From the NCBI RefSeq assembly GCF_035668035.1, contig NZ_JAYMYJ010000086.1, positions 1 to 64,000 of the forward strand: a stretch of 64,000 nucleotides of DNA. Direction: 5' to 3'. This stretch comes from Thiothrix phosphatis (GTDB taxonomy: Bacteria > Pseudomonadota > Gammaproteobacteria > Thiotrichales > Thiotrichaceae). The translations under genes and the position numbers were made by a program. A model generated the notes under the pieces. That model had not been told where the DNA came from. It saw nothing but the letters and a program-made list of their open reading frames with translations, and did not search any database. Of the stretch, positions 53,619 through 62,035 are shown piece after piece; the first letter of the stretch is position 1; every line of letters begins with the position of its first letter.

Positions 53619-54358
53619 ACGCTGCGTTCAGCCGCACGCTTGAATTCCTGCTGCTTCCACCGGGCAACCTGCTGCTGTTCCTGTTATTGGCGCTATTGCT
53701 GTACAAATGGCGTAGCGCCGTGCTTGTGGTATTGGTGATTGGGATGCTGCAAGGGGTGGCGTTCAGCCTGCCGGTCGTGGCGGAAGCCCTAATGGGCAAA
53801 CTGGAGCAACAGTATCCGCCCGTCCCGCAACTCTGGCTCCAACAGCCATTGCCGGAGGCCATAGTCGTCCTGGGTGCCGGGCGCAACCTGGAGGCGGTCG
53901 AATACGACGGCAAGATGAGTGCCAGCACCGAACTGGAGCGCCTCAATTACGCCGCCTACCTGCACCGCAAGACCGGCCTGCCGATCCTGGTGTCCGGCAC
54001 TGACCAAGAAGCCACCTTCATGCAGGAAATCATGGCAAACACTTTCCAGGCCCCCATCCGCTGGCAGGACAGCAGCAGCCACACCACTTGGGAAAATGCC
54101 GAGTTTTCCGACCGGATACTGGCGCAAGCAGGCATCCATTCCGCCTGGGTGGTCACCCAAGCCTGGCATATGCCACGCGCCATGCGCGCCTTCAGCAACC
54201 GGCAGGTGCAATATTTCCCCGCCTCCACCACCTATGGCAGTTGCAACTTCTGGCGGCATGAATGGATGTGGTGGACACCGCAAGCAACCGCCCTGTCACG
54301 CAGCCAGACAGCCCTGCACGAATGGTTGGGTTTGCTGGCGTATGACTGGCGGCATTAG
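53615..54358 (+). CDS. YdcF/ElyC-family (DUF218) membrane protein
   Basis: 247 aa with two N-terminal membrane helices (about 15-55) and a periplasmic or cytoplasmic DUF218 domain. Motifs AIVVLGAGRN near 83-92, ILVSGTDQEA near 125, STTWENAEF-like HTTWENAEFS, and WVVTQAWHMPRAMRAF match the family, whose members include ElyC, implicated in envelope polymer and undecaprenyl metabolism. The start overlaps lipA by four bases. Specific reaction unknown. Confidence 0.88.
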   Translation: MNAAFSRTLEFLLLPPGNLLLFLLLALLLYKWRSAVLVVLVIGMLQGVAFSLPVVAEALMGKLEQQYPPVPQLWLQQPLPEAIVVLGAGRNLEAVEYDGKMSASTELERLNYAAYLHRKTGLPILVSGTDQEATFMQEIMANTFQAPIRWQDSSSHTTWENAEFSDRILAQAGIHSAWVVTQAWHMPRAMRAFSNRQVQYFPASTTYGSCNFWRHEWMWWTPQATALSRSQTALHEWLGLLAYDWRH

Positions 54359-54363
54359 GCCCA

Positions 54364-54391
54364 TGGTGATTGCGGAGAGGGGCAATCACCA
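54364..54391. repeat. Inverted repeat after the DUF218 gene
   Basis: TGGTGATTGC pairs perfectly with GCAATCACCA around an eight-base loop. It is followed on the plus strand by an A run, not a T run, so a terminator for the lipA transcript is doubtful. Confidence 0.5.
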
Positions 54392-54526
54392 CGAAAAAAT
54401 GGCGTATGGCTGCCCTTTCGGGGCTGCCTGAATCACCTGTAGCCATAAAGCAGCGGAAAATTCCTGTGGAAACGGCTAAACTTGGTGGCTACCAAACCGG
54501 CGAGCACATTACCCAAGGGAGCAACA

Positions 54527-55309
54527 ATGGCTTTTGGCAAACTGACGATCGACTGGCGCAGCACTATCGCAGCAGTATGGCGTTCCAATCGGCACTTTCT
54601 GAAACCCATCCGCAATGTGGATTTGGTCAACCCTGACACACTATTGGGCATTGACGAGCAAAAAGACGCCATATTCCGCAATACTGAACATTTTCTGCGC
54701 GGCAAGCCAGCCAGCCATGTCTTGTTGTGGGGTGCACGCGGCGTTGGCAAATCCTCCCTGATCAAGGCTGTCCTCACCCGCTACCATACGTATGGCTTGC
54801 GCATGATCCAGATTTCCAAGGACGACTTGGGCGTGTTGGTTGATATTACCGATGAAATCGTTGATTCCCACCACCGTTTCATCATCTACTGCGACGACCT
54901 GACCTTTGAGGAAGGCAAAGGCGAATACCGCATGCTGAAAAGCACCATGGAAGGCACGCTGGAAAAGCCGCCGGAAAATGTGCTGATCTACGCCACCTCA
55001 AACCGCCGCCACCTGATGCCGGAGCGCATGTCCGACAACCACGCCACCACCTACATAGACGGTGAAATTCACCCCGGTGAAGCGGTTGAAGACAAATTGT
55101 CACTGGCAGACCGCTTTGGCCTGTCACTTTCCTTCCGCACCATGCACAAAGACACCTATTTGGACATCGTGGACAAATTATTCAAAGGCCGGGTGCAAGA
55201 TCAGGAGTTGCTGCATCAGGAGGCATTGGCTTTCGCCATCGGACGCGGCGGCACCAGCGGACGGACAGCAAGACATTTCTTCAACCATTGCCAAACTGAC
55301 CTGAACTGA
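54527..55309 (+). CDS. DUF815-family ATP-binding protein
   Basis: AAA+-like ATPase of 260 aa. Walker A GARGVGKSSL at 69-78; Walker B HRFIIYCDDLTF at about 115-126 with the acidic pair; sensor 1 LIYATSNRRHLMPER near 153-167 with the DUF815 signature. The family (PF05673) is widespread and uncharacterised. The start at 54527 follows AAGGGAGC; an upstream in-frame codon at 54482 is rejected. One base separates its stop from the ankyrin lipoprotein start. Confidence 0.92.
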   Translation: MAFGKLTIDWRSTIAAVWRSNRHFLKPIRNVDLVNPDTLLGIDEQKDAIFRNTEHFLRGKPASHVLLWGARGVGKSSLIKAVLTRYHTYGLRMIQISKDDLGVLVDITDEIVDSHHRFIIYCDDLTFEEGKGEYRMLKSTMEGTLEKPPENVLIYATSNRRHLMPERMSDNHATTYIDGEIHPGEAVEDKLSLADRFGLSLSFRTMHKDTYLDIVDKLFKGRVQDQELLHQEALAFAIGRGGTSGRTARHFFNHCQTDLN

Positions 55310-55310
55310 C

Positions 55311-55922
55311 ATGGCGCACAACAGCAACACTTTCGGCATGACCCTTCCTGGAGCGTTCCCTACGGTTTTCTTGACTGGACTGCTGGCTTTGGGTCTTGGG
55401 GGATGCGGCGCAACCACGCCGGAGAAAGAAACCTTGGCGGCACAGCAGCCAACTTCCGGCACAGAAACTGCAACTGACCCTGCCGTTGCAGCGCCGACAG
55501 AAACGGCAACCGCCGCACAAGCCGCAGCGCCCCCTTTGTCCCAGGCAGAACTGAACACAAAACTGTGGGACGCCGCTCGGGCTGGCGATGCCAATACAGC
55601 CGCCAACCTGTTGCAACAAGGCGCTGATGCCAAGACTGCGACGGCTTCCGGCGAAACCGCGCTGCACGCCGCCGTTGCAGCGGGTTCCCTACCAACCGTC
55701 ACATTGCTGGTCGCCCATGGTGCCAATGTCAACGCAGCCACCAACAATGGCTGGACACCGCTGCACCATGCCGCCCGTTTCAGCCGCCCGGACATCGCCA
55801 ACTATCTGCGGCAACAAGGCGCTGACCCCAAAGCGGCCACCAATGGCAATCCACCCAAGACCCCCGTCCAGATGGCGCTAGATCAAGGCGACCTGCGTAC
55901 CGCACGCATTCTGGGATATTAA
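55311..55922 (+). CDS. Ankyrin-repeat lipoprotein
   Basis: 203 aa. A hydrophobic N-terminus ends in lipobox LGLGGC (Cys32), then an Ala/Thr-rich linker and three ankyrin repeats (about 80-200; GETALHAAVAAGSLPTVTLL, GWTPLHHAARFSRPDIA). The signal sequence has no Lys or Arg before the hydrophobic core unless translation starts elsewhere, which is unusual. The ATG lies one base after the DUF815 stop; another ATG at 55338 is in frame. Repeats of this kind bind proteins; the partner is unknown. Confidence 0.78.
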   Translation: MAHNSNTFGMTLPGAFPTVFLTGLLALGLGGCGATTPEKETLAAQQPTSGTETATDPAVAAPTETATAAQAAAPPLSQAELNTKLWDAARAGDANTAANLLQQGADAKTATASGETALHAAVAAGSLPTVTLLVAHGANVNAATNNGWTPLHHAARFSRPDIANYLRQQGADPKAATNGNPPKTPVQMALDQGDLRTARILGY

Positions 55923-55939
55923 GATTACGAGGATCAATC

Positions 55940-56281
55940 ATGAAATGGACTGTATTTTTTCTGACCTTCGCCCTCTTGGCTGGTTTGACCGCCTGCACAC
56001 AAGAAACCCAAAACAAAATCGGGCGTGAAATCAACAACTGGACTGGGGTCAATGGTGTCCTGGAGGTTTATGCAGGCGACAAGCTGGTCAGGCGATTCCT
56101 AAAAGTCGACAAACTAAGCACGGCATCCGGTACCACGGGTAATGCTGAACGCCCCTACCGTTTTGGCTACGGCATTCTTGACGCCAATCTGAATGGCGTT
56201 GTGGATCCTGGCGAGAAAAGGGTCTATTTCGAATTCAGCGACTACTCGACATCCTATGTGTTCTTTGAAAATCCTGCCTGA
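55940..56281 (+). CDS. Small lipoprotein of unknown function
   Basis: 113 aa with lipobox LAGLTAC (Cys19). The mature part contains NGVLEVYAGDKLVRRFLKVDKLSTA and ends DYSTSYVFFENPA, plausible beta strands. Not a family I recognise. Ribosome binding site GAGGATC is adequate. It is part of a row of lipoprotein genes behind the DUF815 ATPase. Confidence 0.7.
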   Translation: MKWTVFFLTFALLAGLTACTQETQNKIGREINNWTGVNGVLEVYAGDKLVRRFLKVDKLSTASGTTGNAERPYRFGYGILDANLNGVVDPGEKRVYFEFSDYSTSYVFFENPA

Positions 56282-56330
56282 GCACTCAAGCGGGGGACTC
56301 CAATATAATAATGGCAAACGGAGCGAATAC

Positions 56331-56930
56331 ATGTTGCGGACAAGATTGGGCATTGGCATCGTGGTGTTGCCACTGTTGCTGAGTGGGTGCGGGGAGGACG
56401 CCAACAGCAACAAATCCTCCCCCTTGGCAGAACAATCAGCAGCCCCAGCCCTCAATAGCTACACCATTACGGCAGGTTCAGCTGGCCCTGTGCAACTAGG
56501 CATGCCTTCATCAGAAATCCTGGCCGCCATGCCCGGCGTCGCCGCTGGTGTGGAGCTGGATGGCGAAGGCATTGAATGGATGACCCTGACGCTGAATGGC
56601 GAAACCCTGATGAACGTCATGCTGGACAAAAACACCCATGCCGCCAGCCTGATCCGGGTGCTCAGTCCCCGTTTCGTCACCGAGCAAAACGTCAGGGTAG
56701 GGGAAAACCTGCAAAGCGCCGGGGAAAAGCTGGGTGGCCTGACTGAAATCCAGTGGACAGAGGTTGAATCCCGCGAATTCGCCACCTTCACCAATGCGCC
56801 AGCCAGCATGGTTTTTCAGGTGATCAGCAACGATGGGACCACAGCAGGCGTCTACAACAAAGGGGAAACCTCCACCACCATTGCATCCGCATCCGCCACC
56901 ATCCACTCCATCTGGTTGATGACGGAGTGA
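56331..56930 (+). CDS. Lipoprotein of unknown function
   Basis: 199 aa with lipobox LLLSGC (Cys20) and a Ser/Asn/Ala-rich linker. The mature part includes GPVQLGMPSSEILAAMPG and LDKNTHAASLIRVLSPRFVTEQNVRVG, which resembles surface proteins that monitor or regulate by low-complexity repeats, but I cannot name a family. The ATG at 56331 follows GGAG; an upstream open frame overlapping the previous gene is not used. Third lipoprotein in the row. Confidence 0.68.
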   Translation: MLRTRLGIGIVVLPLLLSGCGEDANSNKSSPLAEQSAAPALNSYTITAGSAGPVQLGMPSSEILAAMPGVAAGVELDGEGIEWMTLTLNGETLMNVMLDKNTHAASLIRVLSPRFVTEQNVRVGENLQSAGEKLGGLTEIQWTEVESREFATFTNAPASMVFQVISNDGTTAGVYNKGETSTTIASASATIHSIWLMTE

Positions 56931-57830
56931 TCATTTCTTCCGGGCGCGTGGATGAGCCTGGTCATAGACGCTGGCCAGATGCTGAAAATCCAGGTGGGTA
57001 TAAATTTGGGTGGTGCTGATGTCGGCATGCCCCAACATTTCCTGCACCGCCCGCAAATCTCCGGAGGATTCCAGCAAGTGGCTGGCGAAAGAATGGCGTA
57101 ACTTGTGCGGGTGGACATGTTGCTCCAACCCTTGCTGCAAGCGCCAATGATTGAGACGGTATTGGATACTGCGTGGATGCAGGCGGGTTCCCAACTTGCT
57201 GACAAACAACGCCGTTTCCCCGCAAGCCGCCAATACACCGCGTTGACGCAACCACTCCTGTAGCGCCTGCAAGGCGATACGGCCCACTGGCACGTAACGG
57301 TGCTTGCCGCCCTTGCCCAACACCCGCACCTGCTGCTGTCCAACATCCCCAACATCCAACCCCGCCAGTTCCGACAGGCGCAGGCCGGAGGAATACAACA
57401 ACTCCATCAACGCCCGGTCACGCACCGCCAGTATGTCATCAACCTCGATCGCCAACAGCTTGTCCAGCGTTTCCACATCCAGCGTATCCGGCAGCTTACG
57501 GACATGTTTGGGGGATTGCACATCCACCACAGGGTTATATCCGATCAGCCCTTCCCGCAGCAGGAAACGGTAAAAACGGCGGATCGACGACAACTTGCGT
57601 TGCAAGCTCTTGCCAGACAGCCCATTACGGTGCAAGTGGCTGATCCATTGGCGAACTTGCCAAGTTTGGACGGCGTTGATGCTGGCCTCGGCGGGAGCCG
57701 CCTGTTTTTCCAGCCAACGGATGAAATCGCGCAAGTCGCGCTCGTAACTGTCAATGGTGCGCGGCGAATAGCGCTTTTCGCTGAACAAATGATGATGATA
57801 ACGTGACAGGATAGAATCGATGGTGTCCAT
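56931..57830 (-). CDS. xerC: Tyrosine recombinase XerC
   Basis: Site-specific recombinase of 299 aa that resolves chromosome dimers at dif together with XerD. Catalytic residues are Arg151 (SGLRLSELAGL), Lys in LGKGGKHR, His242-x-x-Arg245 (HKLRHSFASHLL), His268 and nucleophile Tyr277 (TQIYTHLD). XerC rather than XerD is inferred from its place after dapF and DUF484. The start at ATG 57830 lies four bases after the DUF484 stop; GTG at 57833 is also possible. The open frame to 57989 overlaps DUF484 and is rejected. Confidence 0.94.
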   Translation of the reverse strand: MDTIDSILSRYHHHLFSEKRYSPRTIDSYERDLRDFIRWLEKQAAPAEASINAVQTWQVRQWISHLHRNGLSGKSLQRKLSSIRRFYRFLLREGLIGYNPVVDVQSPKHVRKLPDTLDVETLDKLLAIEVDDILAVRDRALMELLYSSGLRLSELAGLDVGDVGQQQVRVLGKGGKHRYVPVGRIALQALQEWLRQRGVLAACGETALFVSKLGTRLHPRSIQYRLNHWRLQQGLEQHVHPHKLRHSFASHLLESSGDLRAVQEMLGHADISTTQIYTHLDFQHLASVYDQAHPRARKK

Positions 57831-57834
57831 CACC

Positions 57835-58554
57835 TCAAGCGCCAGCCTCAACCGTATGCAGCGGCGGCTCCAGATAGCGCGACAGCGCCCGCGCCACCAG
57901 CCCGCCAAGCTGGCCAATGAACAAAGTGCCCATCCCTGGATAAAAGCGTGCCTCGTTTTCGCTGCCCAGTGCCAGCACACCGATTTCACGGGCCTCGTAA
58001 AGCGGGATCAGGACAGCAGATTTGATGGACACGCCCTCCTCGCCAAACAGGAACGTCTGCTGGCGTGGGCGTAACCTGCCGCACACTGGCTGGCGTTTGC
58101 GGAACAAGGTGGCCAATTGCTTGAGGGATTTGTCATCCGGGTCGATGAAATGCAACCCGTCCCGCGAACGCCCCCGGCCAATCAGGCGCAACACCACGCT
58201 GTCGGCCTTGAAATCCCCGCGCAACATGTCATTGCAGGTCGCCACCACATCATCCAGGCTATCGCAGGTCATCAGCTCCAAGGCCAGATGGTGCAAGCGG
58301 GCGATCACATGCTCGCTATCGCGGGCAGCCTTCAACATTTCGGCCTGCCGTTCCTGCAACTCACGGTAACGTTCACGCTGGCGCTGCACCAGCCGCTCCA
58401 ACAGGGAAACCGCCTGCCCAGTATGCGGGTGCGGTAGGCTCAGGCAATCCAGCAAATCCTCATGCTCGCGGAAAAAATCAGGATGCGCCCGCAACCATAC
58501 AGCAACTTGCCCTGCGCTGATGTCCCTGTCCACCTGTTCATTTTGTGTGCTCAT
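57835..58554 (-). CDS. DUF484-family protein (GAF-like)
   Basis: 239 aa, cytoplasmic. Segments WLRAHPDFFREHEDLLDCL, HHTGQAVSLLERLVQRQR-like PHTGQAVSLLERQ and the C-terminal VLALGSENEARFYPGMGTLFI match DUF484, found between dapF and xerC in gammaproteobacteria and related to GAF domains. Function unknown, though co-location with xerC suggests cell division or chromosome segregation. The ATG at 58554 overlaps the dapF stop by four bases (ATGA). Confidence 0.93.
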   Translation of the reverse strand: MSTQNEQVDRDISAGQVAVWLRAHPDFFREHEDLLDCLSLPHPHTGQAVSLLERLVQRQRERYRELQERQAEMLKAARDSEHVIARLHHLALELMTCDSLDDVVATCNDMLRGDFKADSVVLRLIGRGRSRDGLHFIDPDDKSLKQLATLFRKRQPVCGRLRPRQQTFLFGEEGVSIKSAVLIPLYEAREIGVLALGSENEARFYPGMGTLFIGQLGGLVARALSRYLEPPLHTVEAGA

Positions 58555-59390
58555 ACTGTGACTGTTCCCCTGAATACCGTTTCCGCCGGCCCCGTCATCC
58601 ACACCGGCTGCCCTTCACCCTGCCACATTATCTGTAGGTGCCCGCCACGCAATGCGACAGTGACCTGAGCATCCAGCAACCCTTGGATACGGCCCGCCAC
58701 CACAGCGGCGCATGCGCCTGTCCCACACGCCAGCGTCTCGCCTGAACCACGCTCAAACACCCGCAGCCGGATGCTGCCCGGCCCCATTACCTGCATGAAA
58801 CCGGCATTCACCCGATTGGGAAACGCCGGGTGCGTCTCCAGTTGGGAACCCAGCATTGCAACTGGCGCATCATCCACATCCGCCACTTGCAGCACAGCAT
58901 GCGGATTACCCATCGAAACTGCTGCAAATGATACCATTTTTCCCGCCATTTCCAGAGTATAGAGCGTTTGCCTCCGTTCGGAAATGAACGGGATACGGGC
59001 AGGCTCCAGTTCTGGCACGCCCATATTCACGGTGACCTGCCCATCAGGCTGGATTTGCAGCACGATCCGGCCTGACGCCGTCATCACCGGAATGGTGGTT
59101 TTCTGCGTCAACCCTTCATCATGCACAAAACGGGCGAAACAACGTGCGCCATTGCCGCATTGCTCCACTTCGCCGCCATCAGCATTGAAAATCCGGTAAC
59201 GGAAATCAGCGTCATCACCCGTATATGCCTCCACCAGCAGAACCTGATCACAGCCGACCCCGAAATGCCGGTCAGCTATCCGACGGACTTTGGATGCATC
59301 CAAAAACACCTGCTGACGCACGCCATCCAGCACCACAAAATCGTTGCCTGTCCCCTGCATTTTAGTAAAGCGAAGTTCACTACCGGCCAT
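58551..59390 (-). CDS. dapF: Diaminopimelate epimerase
   Basis: Cofactor-free racemase, 279 aa, converting LL- to meso-diaminopimelate for lysine and peptidoglycan. Catalytic cysteines are in CGNGARC (Cys78) and ACGTGACA near 221; the N-terminus FTKMQGTGNDFVVLD and the GNPHAV segment are conserved. First gene of the dapF-DUF484-xerC unit. Confidence 0.97.
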   Translation of the reverse strand: MAGSELRFTKMQGTGNDFVVLDGVRQQVFLDASKVRRIADRHFGVGCDQVLLVEAYTGDDADFRYRIFNADGGEVEQCGNGARCFARFVHDEGLTQKTTIPVMTASGRIVLQIQPDGQVTVNMGVPELEPARIPFISERRQTLYTLEMAGKMVSFAAVSMGNPHAVLQVADVDDAPVAMLGSQLETHPAFPNRVNAGFMQVMGPGSIRLRVFERGSGETLACGTGACAAVVAGRIQGLLDAQVTVALRGGHLQIMWQGEGQPVWMTGPAETVFRGTVTV

Positions 59391-59519
59391 ACACTGGAAT
59401 TCCCGTCATCCTAAAAATGCCAGTATACAAAGATATGGAGATTCAGCAATTTTGATGATATGTTACAGCCCTTCTAGTTTTGGATCGCATCGTATTTAAC
59501 TGAGATCAGGAGAGGAAAA

Positions 59520-59750
59520 ATGTCTGATTTTAAACAAGAACTGGACGCACGCGGCTTAAACTGCCCGCTGCCGATCCTTCGCACCAAAAAAGCCATCAAT
59601 GGCCTGACTTCCGGCGAAATTCTGAAAGTTATCGCCACCGACCCAGGCTCCGTCAAGGACATGGAAGCGTTCTGCAAGCAAACTGGCAATGAAATGGTCA
59701 GCAGCAGCGAAGCAAGAGGCGAATACACGTTCATGATCAAGAAAGCGTAA
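59520..59750 (+). CDS. TusA-family sulfur carrier protein
   Basis: 76 aa. The motif LNCPLPIL with active Cys15 (CPxP) is the TusA/SirA signature, expected to carry persulfide sulfur in tRNA thiolation or in dissimilatory sulfur oxidation. In sulfur-oxidising bacteria, TusA often feeds the rDsr or sHdr route, but no dsr or hdr gene is in this window. AGGAGAGG precedes the ATG. Separated from bioF by a hairpin. Confidence 0.9.
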   Translation: MSDFKQELDARGLNCPLPILRTKKAINGLTSGEILKVIATDPGSVKDMEAFCKQTGNEMVSSSEARGEYTFMIKKA

Positions 59751-59760
59751 CAGTTCCGGC

Positions 59761-59783
59761 AGGGGCGAATGGCTTTCGCCCCT
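59761..59783 (+). terminator. Hairpin after the tusA-like gene
   Basis: AGGGGCGAA pairs with TTCGCCCCT around a five-base loop, followed by an AT-rich run (ATTAATAATAAT) but not a pure T run. Terminates the tusA-like transcript or attenuates bioF. Confidence 0.55.
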
Positions 59784-59800
59784 ATTAATAATAATCCTGC

Positions 59801-60979
59801 ATGAATCCCGATCCAAAATTCTGCAAAATCCTCACTGAACTCGACACCCGCCGCTCCCGGCATTTGTATCGCCGCACCCGCGTGGCCGATTCCCCACAAC
59901 AGCCGCACATGACCATCGATGGCAAGCCGATGCTGTCCTTCTGCAGCAACGACTACCTGGGGCTTGCCAGCCATCCGGACGTGATCCGCGCCTTCCAGCA
60001 GGCAGCGAACGAATACGGCGTCGGCAGCGGAGCCGCGCACTTGGTCAACGGCCATTCCCGCCCTCACCAACAATTGGAAGAAGCGCTCGCGGCCTTCACC
60101 GGGCGTGACCGCGCCCTGCTGTTTTCCACCGGCTACATGGCAAACCTTGGCGTCGCCAATGCGCTGTTGGGCAAACGCAGCGATATTGTTTACGCAGACC
60201 GCCTCAACCACGCCTCACTGATCGACGCGGGGCTGTTGTCCGGCGCAAAACTGGTGCGCTACCCGCATAATGACACCATCAACCTCGGCAAGCGCCTGTT
60301 GGCGCACGACAACCCGGAAGCCACCCGCCTGATCATGACCGACGGAATATTCAGCATGGATGGCGACGCCGCGCCTGTGCGCAAACTGGCGCTGATGGCG
60401 CGCACGCACGACGCCTGGCTGATGGTGGATGACGCACACGGCATCGGCGTCCTGGGGCCGACCGGCGGCGGGCTACTGGAAGCCGAAGGGCTCACCCAAG
60501 CTGACGTGCCAATCCTGATGGGCACACTGGGCAAGGCGCTGGGCACGGCGGGCGCATTCGTCGCTGGAGACGGCGACCTGATCGAATACCTGATCCAGAC
60601 CGCCCGCACCTGGATTTACACCACCGCCCAGCCGCCCGCCGTGGCCGCCGCGACCCTCACCAGCCTGCAACTGGCGCAGACGGAAAACTGGCGGCGGGAA
60701 CATTTGCAGGCGCTGATCCGGCAATTCCGGCAAGGCGTGGAGCAACTCGGCCTGCCATTGCTGCCGTCCAACACACCGATCCAGCCTATCCTGGTCGGCG
60801 GCAGCGAACAGGCGCAGGCCATGAGCCACAAGCTGGAAGGACGCGGCATTCTGGTGACCGCCATCCGCCCGCCGACAGTGCCCCCCGACACGGCGCGGTT
60901 ACGGGTCACCTTGTCGGCGGCGCATTCAGCAGCGGATGTGGAACGCCTGCTGGAAGCACTGGCGGATTCAGCCGCCTAA
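59801..60979 (+). CDS. bioF: 8-amino-7-oxononanoate synthase
   Basis: PLP enzyme of biotin synthesis, 392 aa, joining pimeloyl-ACP or -CoA with alanine. The Schiff-base lysine is in TLGKALGTAGAF near residue 244, and LSFCSNDYLGLASHPDV and GSGAAHLVNGHS are family hallmarks. No strong ribosome binding site precedes the ATG. The stop overlaps the truD stop by three bases, tail to tail. Other bio genes are not in the window. Confidence 0.95.
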   Translation: MNPDPKFCKILTELDTRRSRHLYRRTRVADSPQQPHMTIDGKPMLSFCSNDYLGLASHPDVIRAFQQAANEYGVGSGAAHLVNGHSRPHQQLEEALAAFTGRDRALLFSTGYMANLGVANALLGKRSDIVYADRLNHASLIDAGLLSGAKLVRYPHNDTINLGKRLLAHDNPEATRLIMTDGIFSMDGDAAPVRKLALMARTHDAWLMVDDAHGIGVLGPTGGGLLEAEGLTQADVPILMGTLGKALGTAGAFVAGDGDLIEYLIQTARTWIYTTAQPPAVAAATLTSLQLAQTENWRREHLQALIRQFRQGVEQLGLPLLPSNTPIQPILVGGSEQAQAMSHKLEGRGILVTAIRPPTVPPDTARLRVTLSAAHSAADVERLLEALADSAA

Positions 60980-62028
60980 GCATCCCTTGTTGGGGCTGGC
61001 GCATGAAACGTCCCCAATTGCCCCAGCAGCACGGTGGCGTAAGCCCCTGGCGGCAGTTCAAACGACAGTTTCAAGGTGCTGCCATCCACCCTTTCAAAAC
61101 CAATGTCCCCCACCCGGATGCGCAAGGCGCGGCGCTCTTGCTTCAAGCCCTGCTTTTCCAGACCGGCGCAGAAAACCGTAAAGGCGTCCGCCTGCGCCTG
61201 CTCCAGGTCGCGGGCGACGGCTTGCGTCTCCAGCTCCCCCCTGCCCCACAATGCGCCAGTCGGGTGGATTTCCAACGCATCCAGCCGCTGTTGGAGCTCG
61301 GGGCTGGCGTCATCCGCAAACCAGGCGCTCCCACCATCAAACATGAAAATGTCGCCGGGCAACCGCTGGCACCAGGAGCCTTGCGCCACCCTCGCCGCCA
61401 GGATGTGGTTGAACACCCATGAACGGGCGGCGGACAGATACAAGCTACGCTGGTTGCGCTGCTTCGGTTTAAATTCGCCCTGGAACCAGCGCTCCGCCTT
61501 CAGCAGGTTGCCGAAGTTATGGCCGAAACGCTGTTCGCCATAGTAATTGGGCAAGCCGTACTGGGCAATTTGCTGGCAGACCTGTTCCGCCTCGGCGAAG
61601 TCGCCCGAGCAATCCCGCAGGGTAAGGGTGAAACGGTTCCCCACCAGCGCCCCGCGCCGCAGCTTGCGGTCATGGCGTTGCTGTTGGAGGATGACAAGCT
61701 CCGGCGGCAGGGCGGAAAAATCCGGGTCAGCCCTGCCGGGCAGTTGCAGGCTGAACCATTGGGTGGCGACGGCATGACGGTCTTTCAAACCGGCGTAGCC
61801 AACGTCCGCTGCTGGCACGCCCGCGCAACGGGCAAGCTGGCCAGCGGCCCAGTCGGTATTGGCGCCGGTTTTGCGCACTTGCAGCCACAGATGTTCGCCG
61901 CTGCCGCTCAAGGCGATGTCCATCTGTTCGTCAACGATAAAATCTTCCGCCAAGGTGCGGAACGCCCCCTGCAATGGCGCTGGGTAAGCGCGGGCGAATG
62001 GGGTTGCAGCGTAGTCGGTAGTGTTCAT
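60976..62028 (-). CDS. truD: tRNA pseudouridine(13) synthase TruD
   Basis: Forms pseudouridine 13 in tRNA-Glu; 350 aa. The catalytic Asp83 lies in VGYAGLKDRHAVATQ; NYYGEQRFG and the TruD-specific insertion region around residues 155-260 are present. ATG at 62028 is chosen over a TTG two codons upstream. It lies just downstream of the prenyltransferase gene, with a seven-base gap and the same strand. Confidence 0.95.
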   Translation of the reverse strand: MNTTDYAATPFARAYPAPLQGAFRTLAEDFIVDEQMDIALSGSGEHLWLQVRKTGANTDWAAGQLARCAGVPAADVGYAGLKDRHAVATQWFSLQLPGRADPDFSALPPELVILQQQRHDRKLRRGALVGNRFTLTLRDCSGDFAEAEQVCQQIAQYGLPNYYGEQRFGHNFGNLLKAERWFQGEFKPKQRNQRSLYLSAARSWVFNHILAARVAQGSWCQRLPGDIFMFDGGSAWFADDASPELQQRLDALEIHPTGALWGRGELETQAVARDLEQAQADAFTVFCAGLEKQGLKQERRALRIRVGDIGFERVDGSTLKLSFELPPGAYATVLLGQLGTFHAPAPTRDA

Positions 62029-62035
62029 GCGCAAA

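Noticed and set aside
54364..54391. Terminator for the lipA-DUF218 transcript
   Set aside because: The stem is perfect but is followed by an A run rather than a T run on the plus strand; listed only as an inverted repeat.
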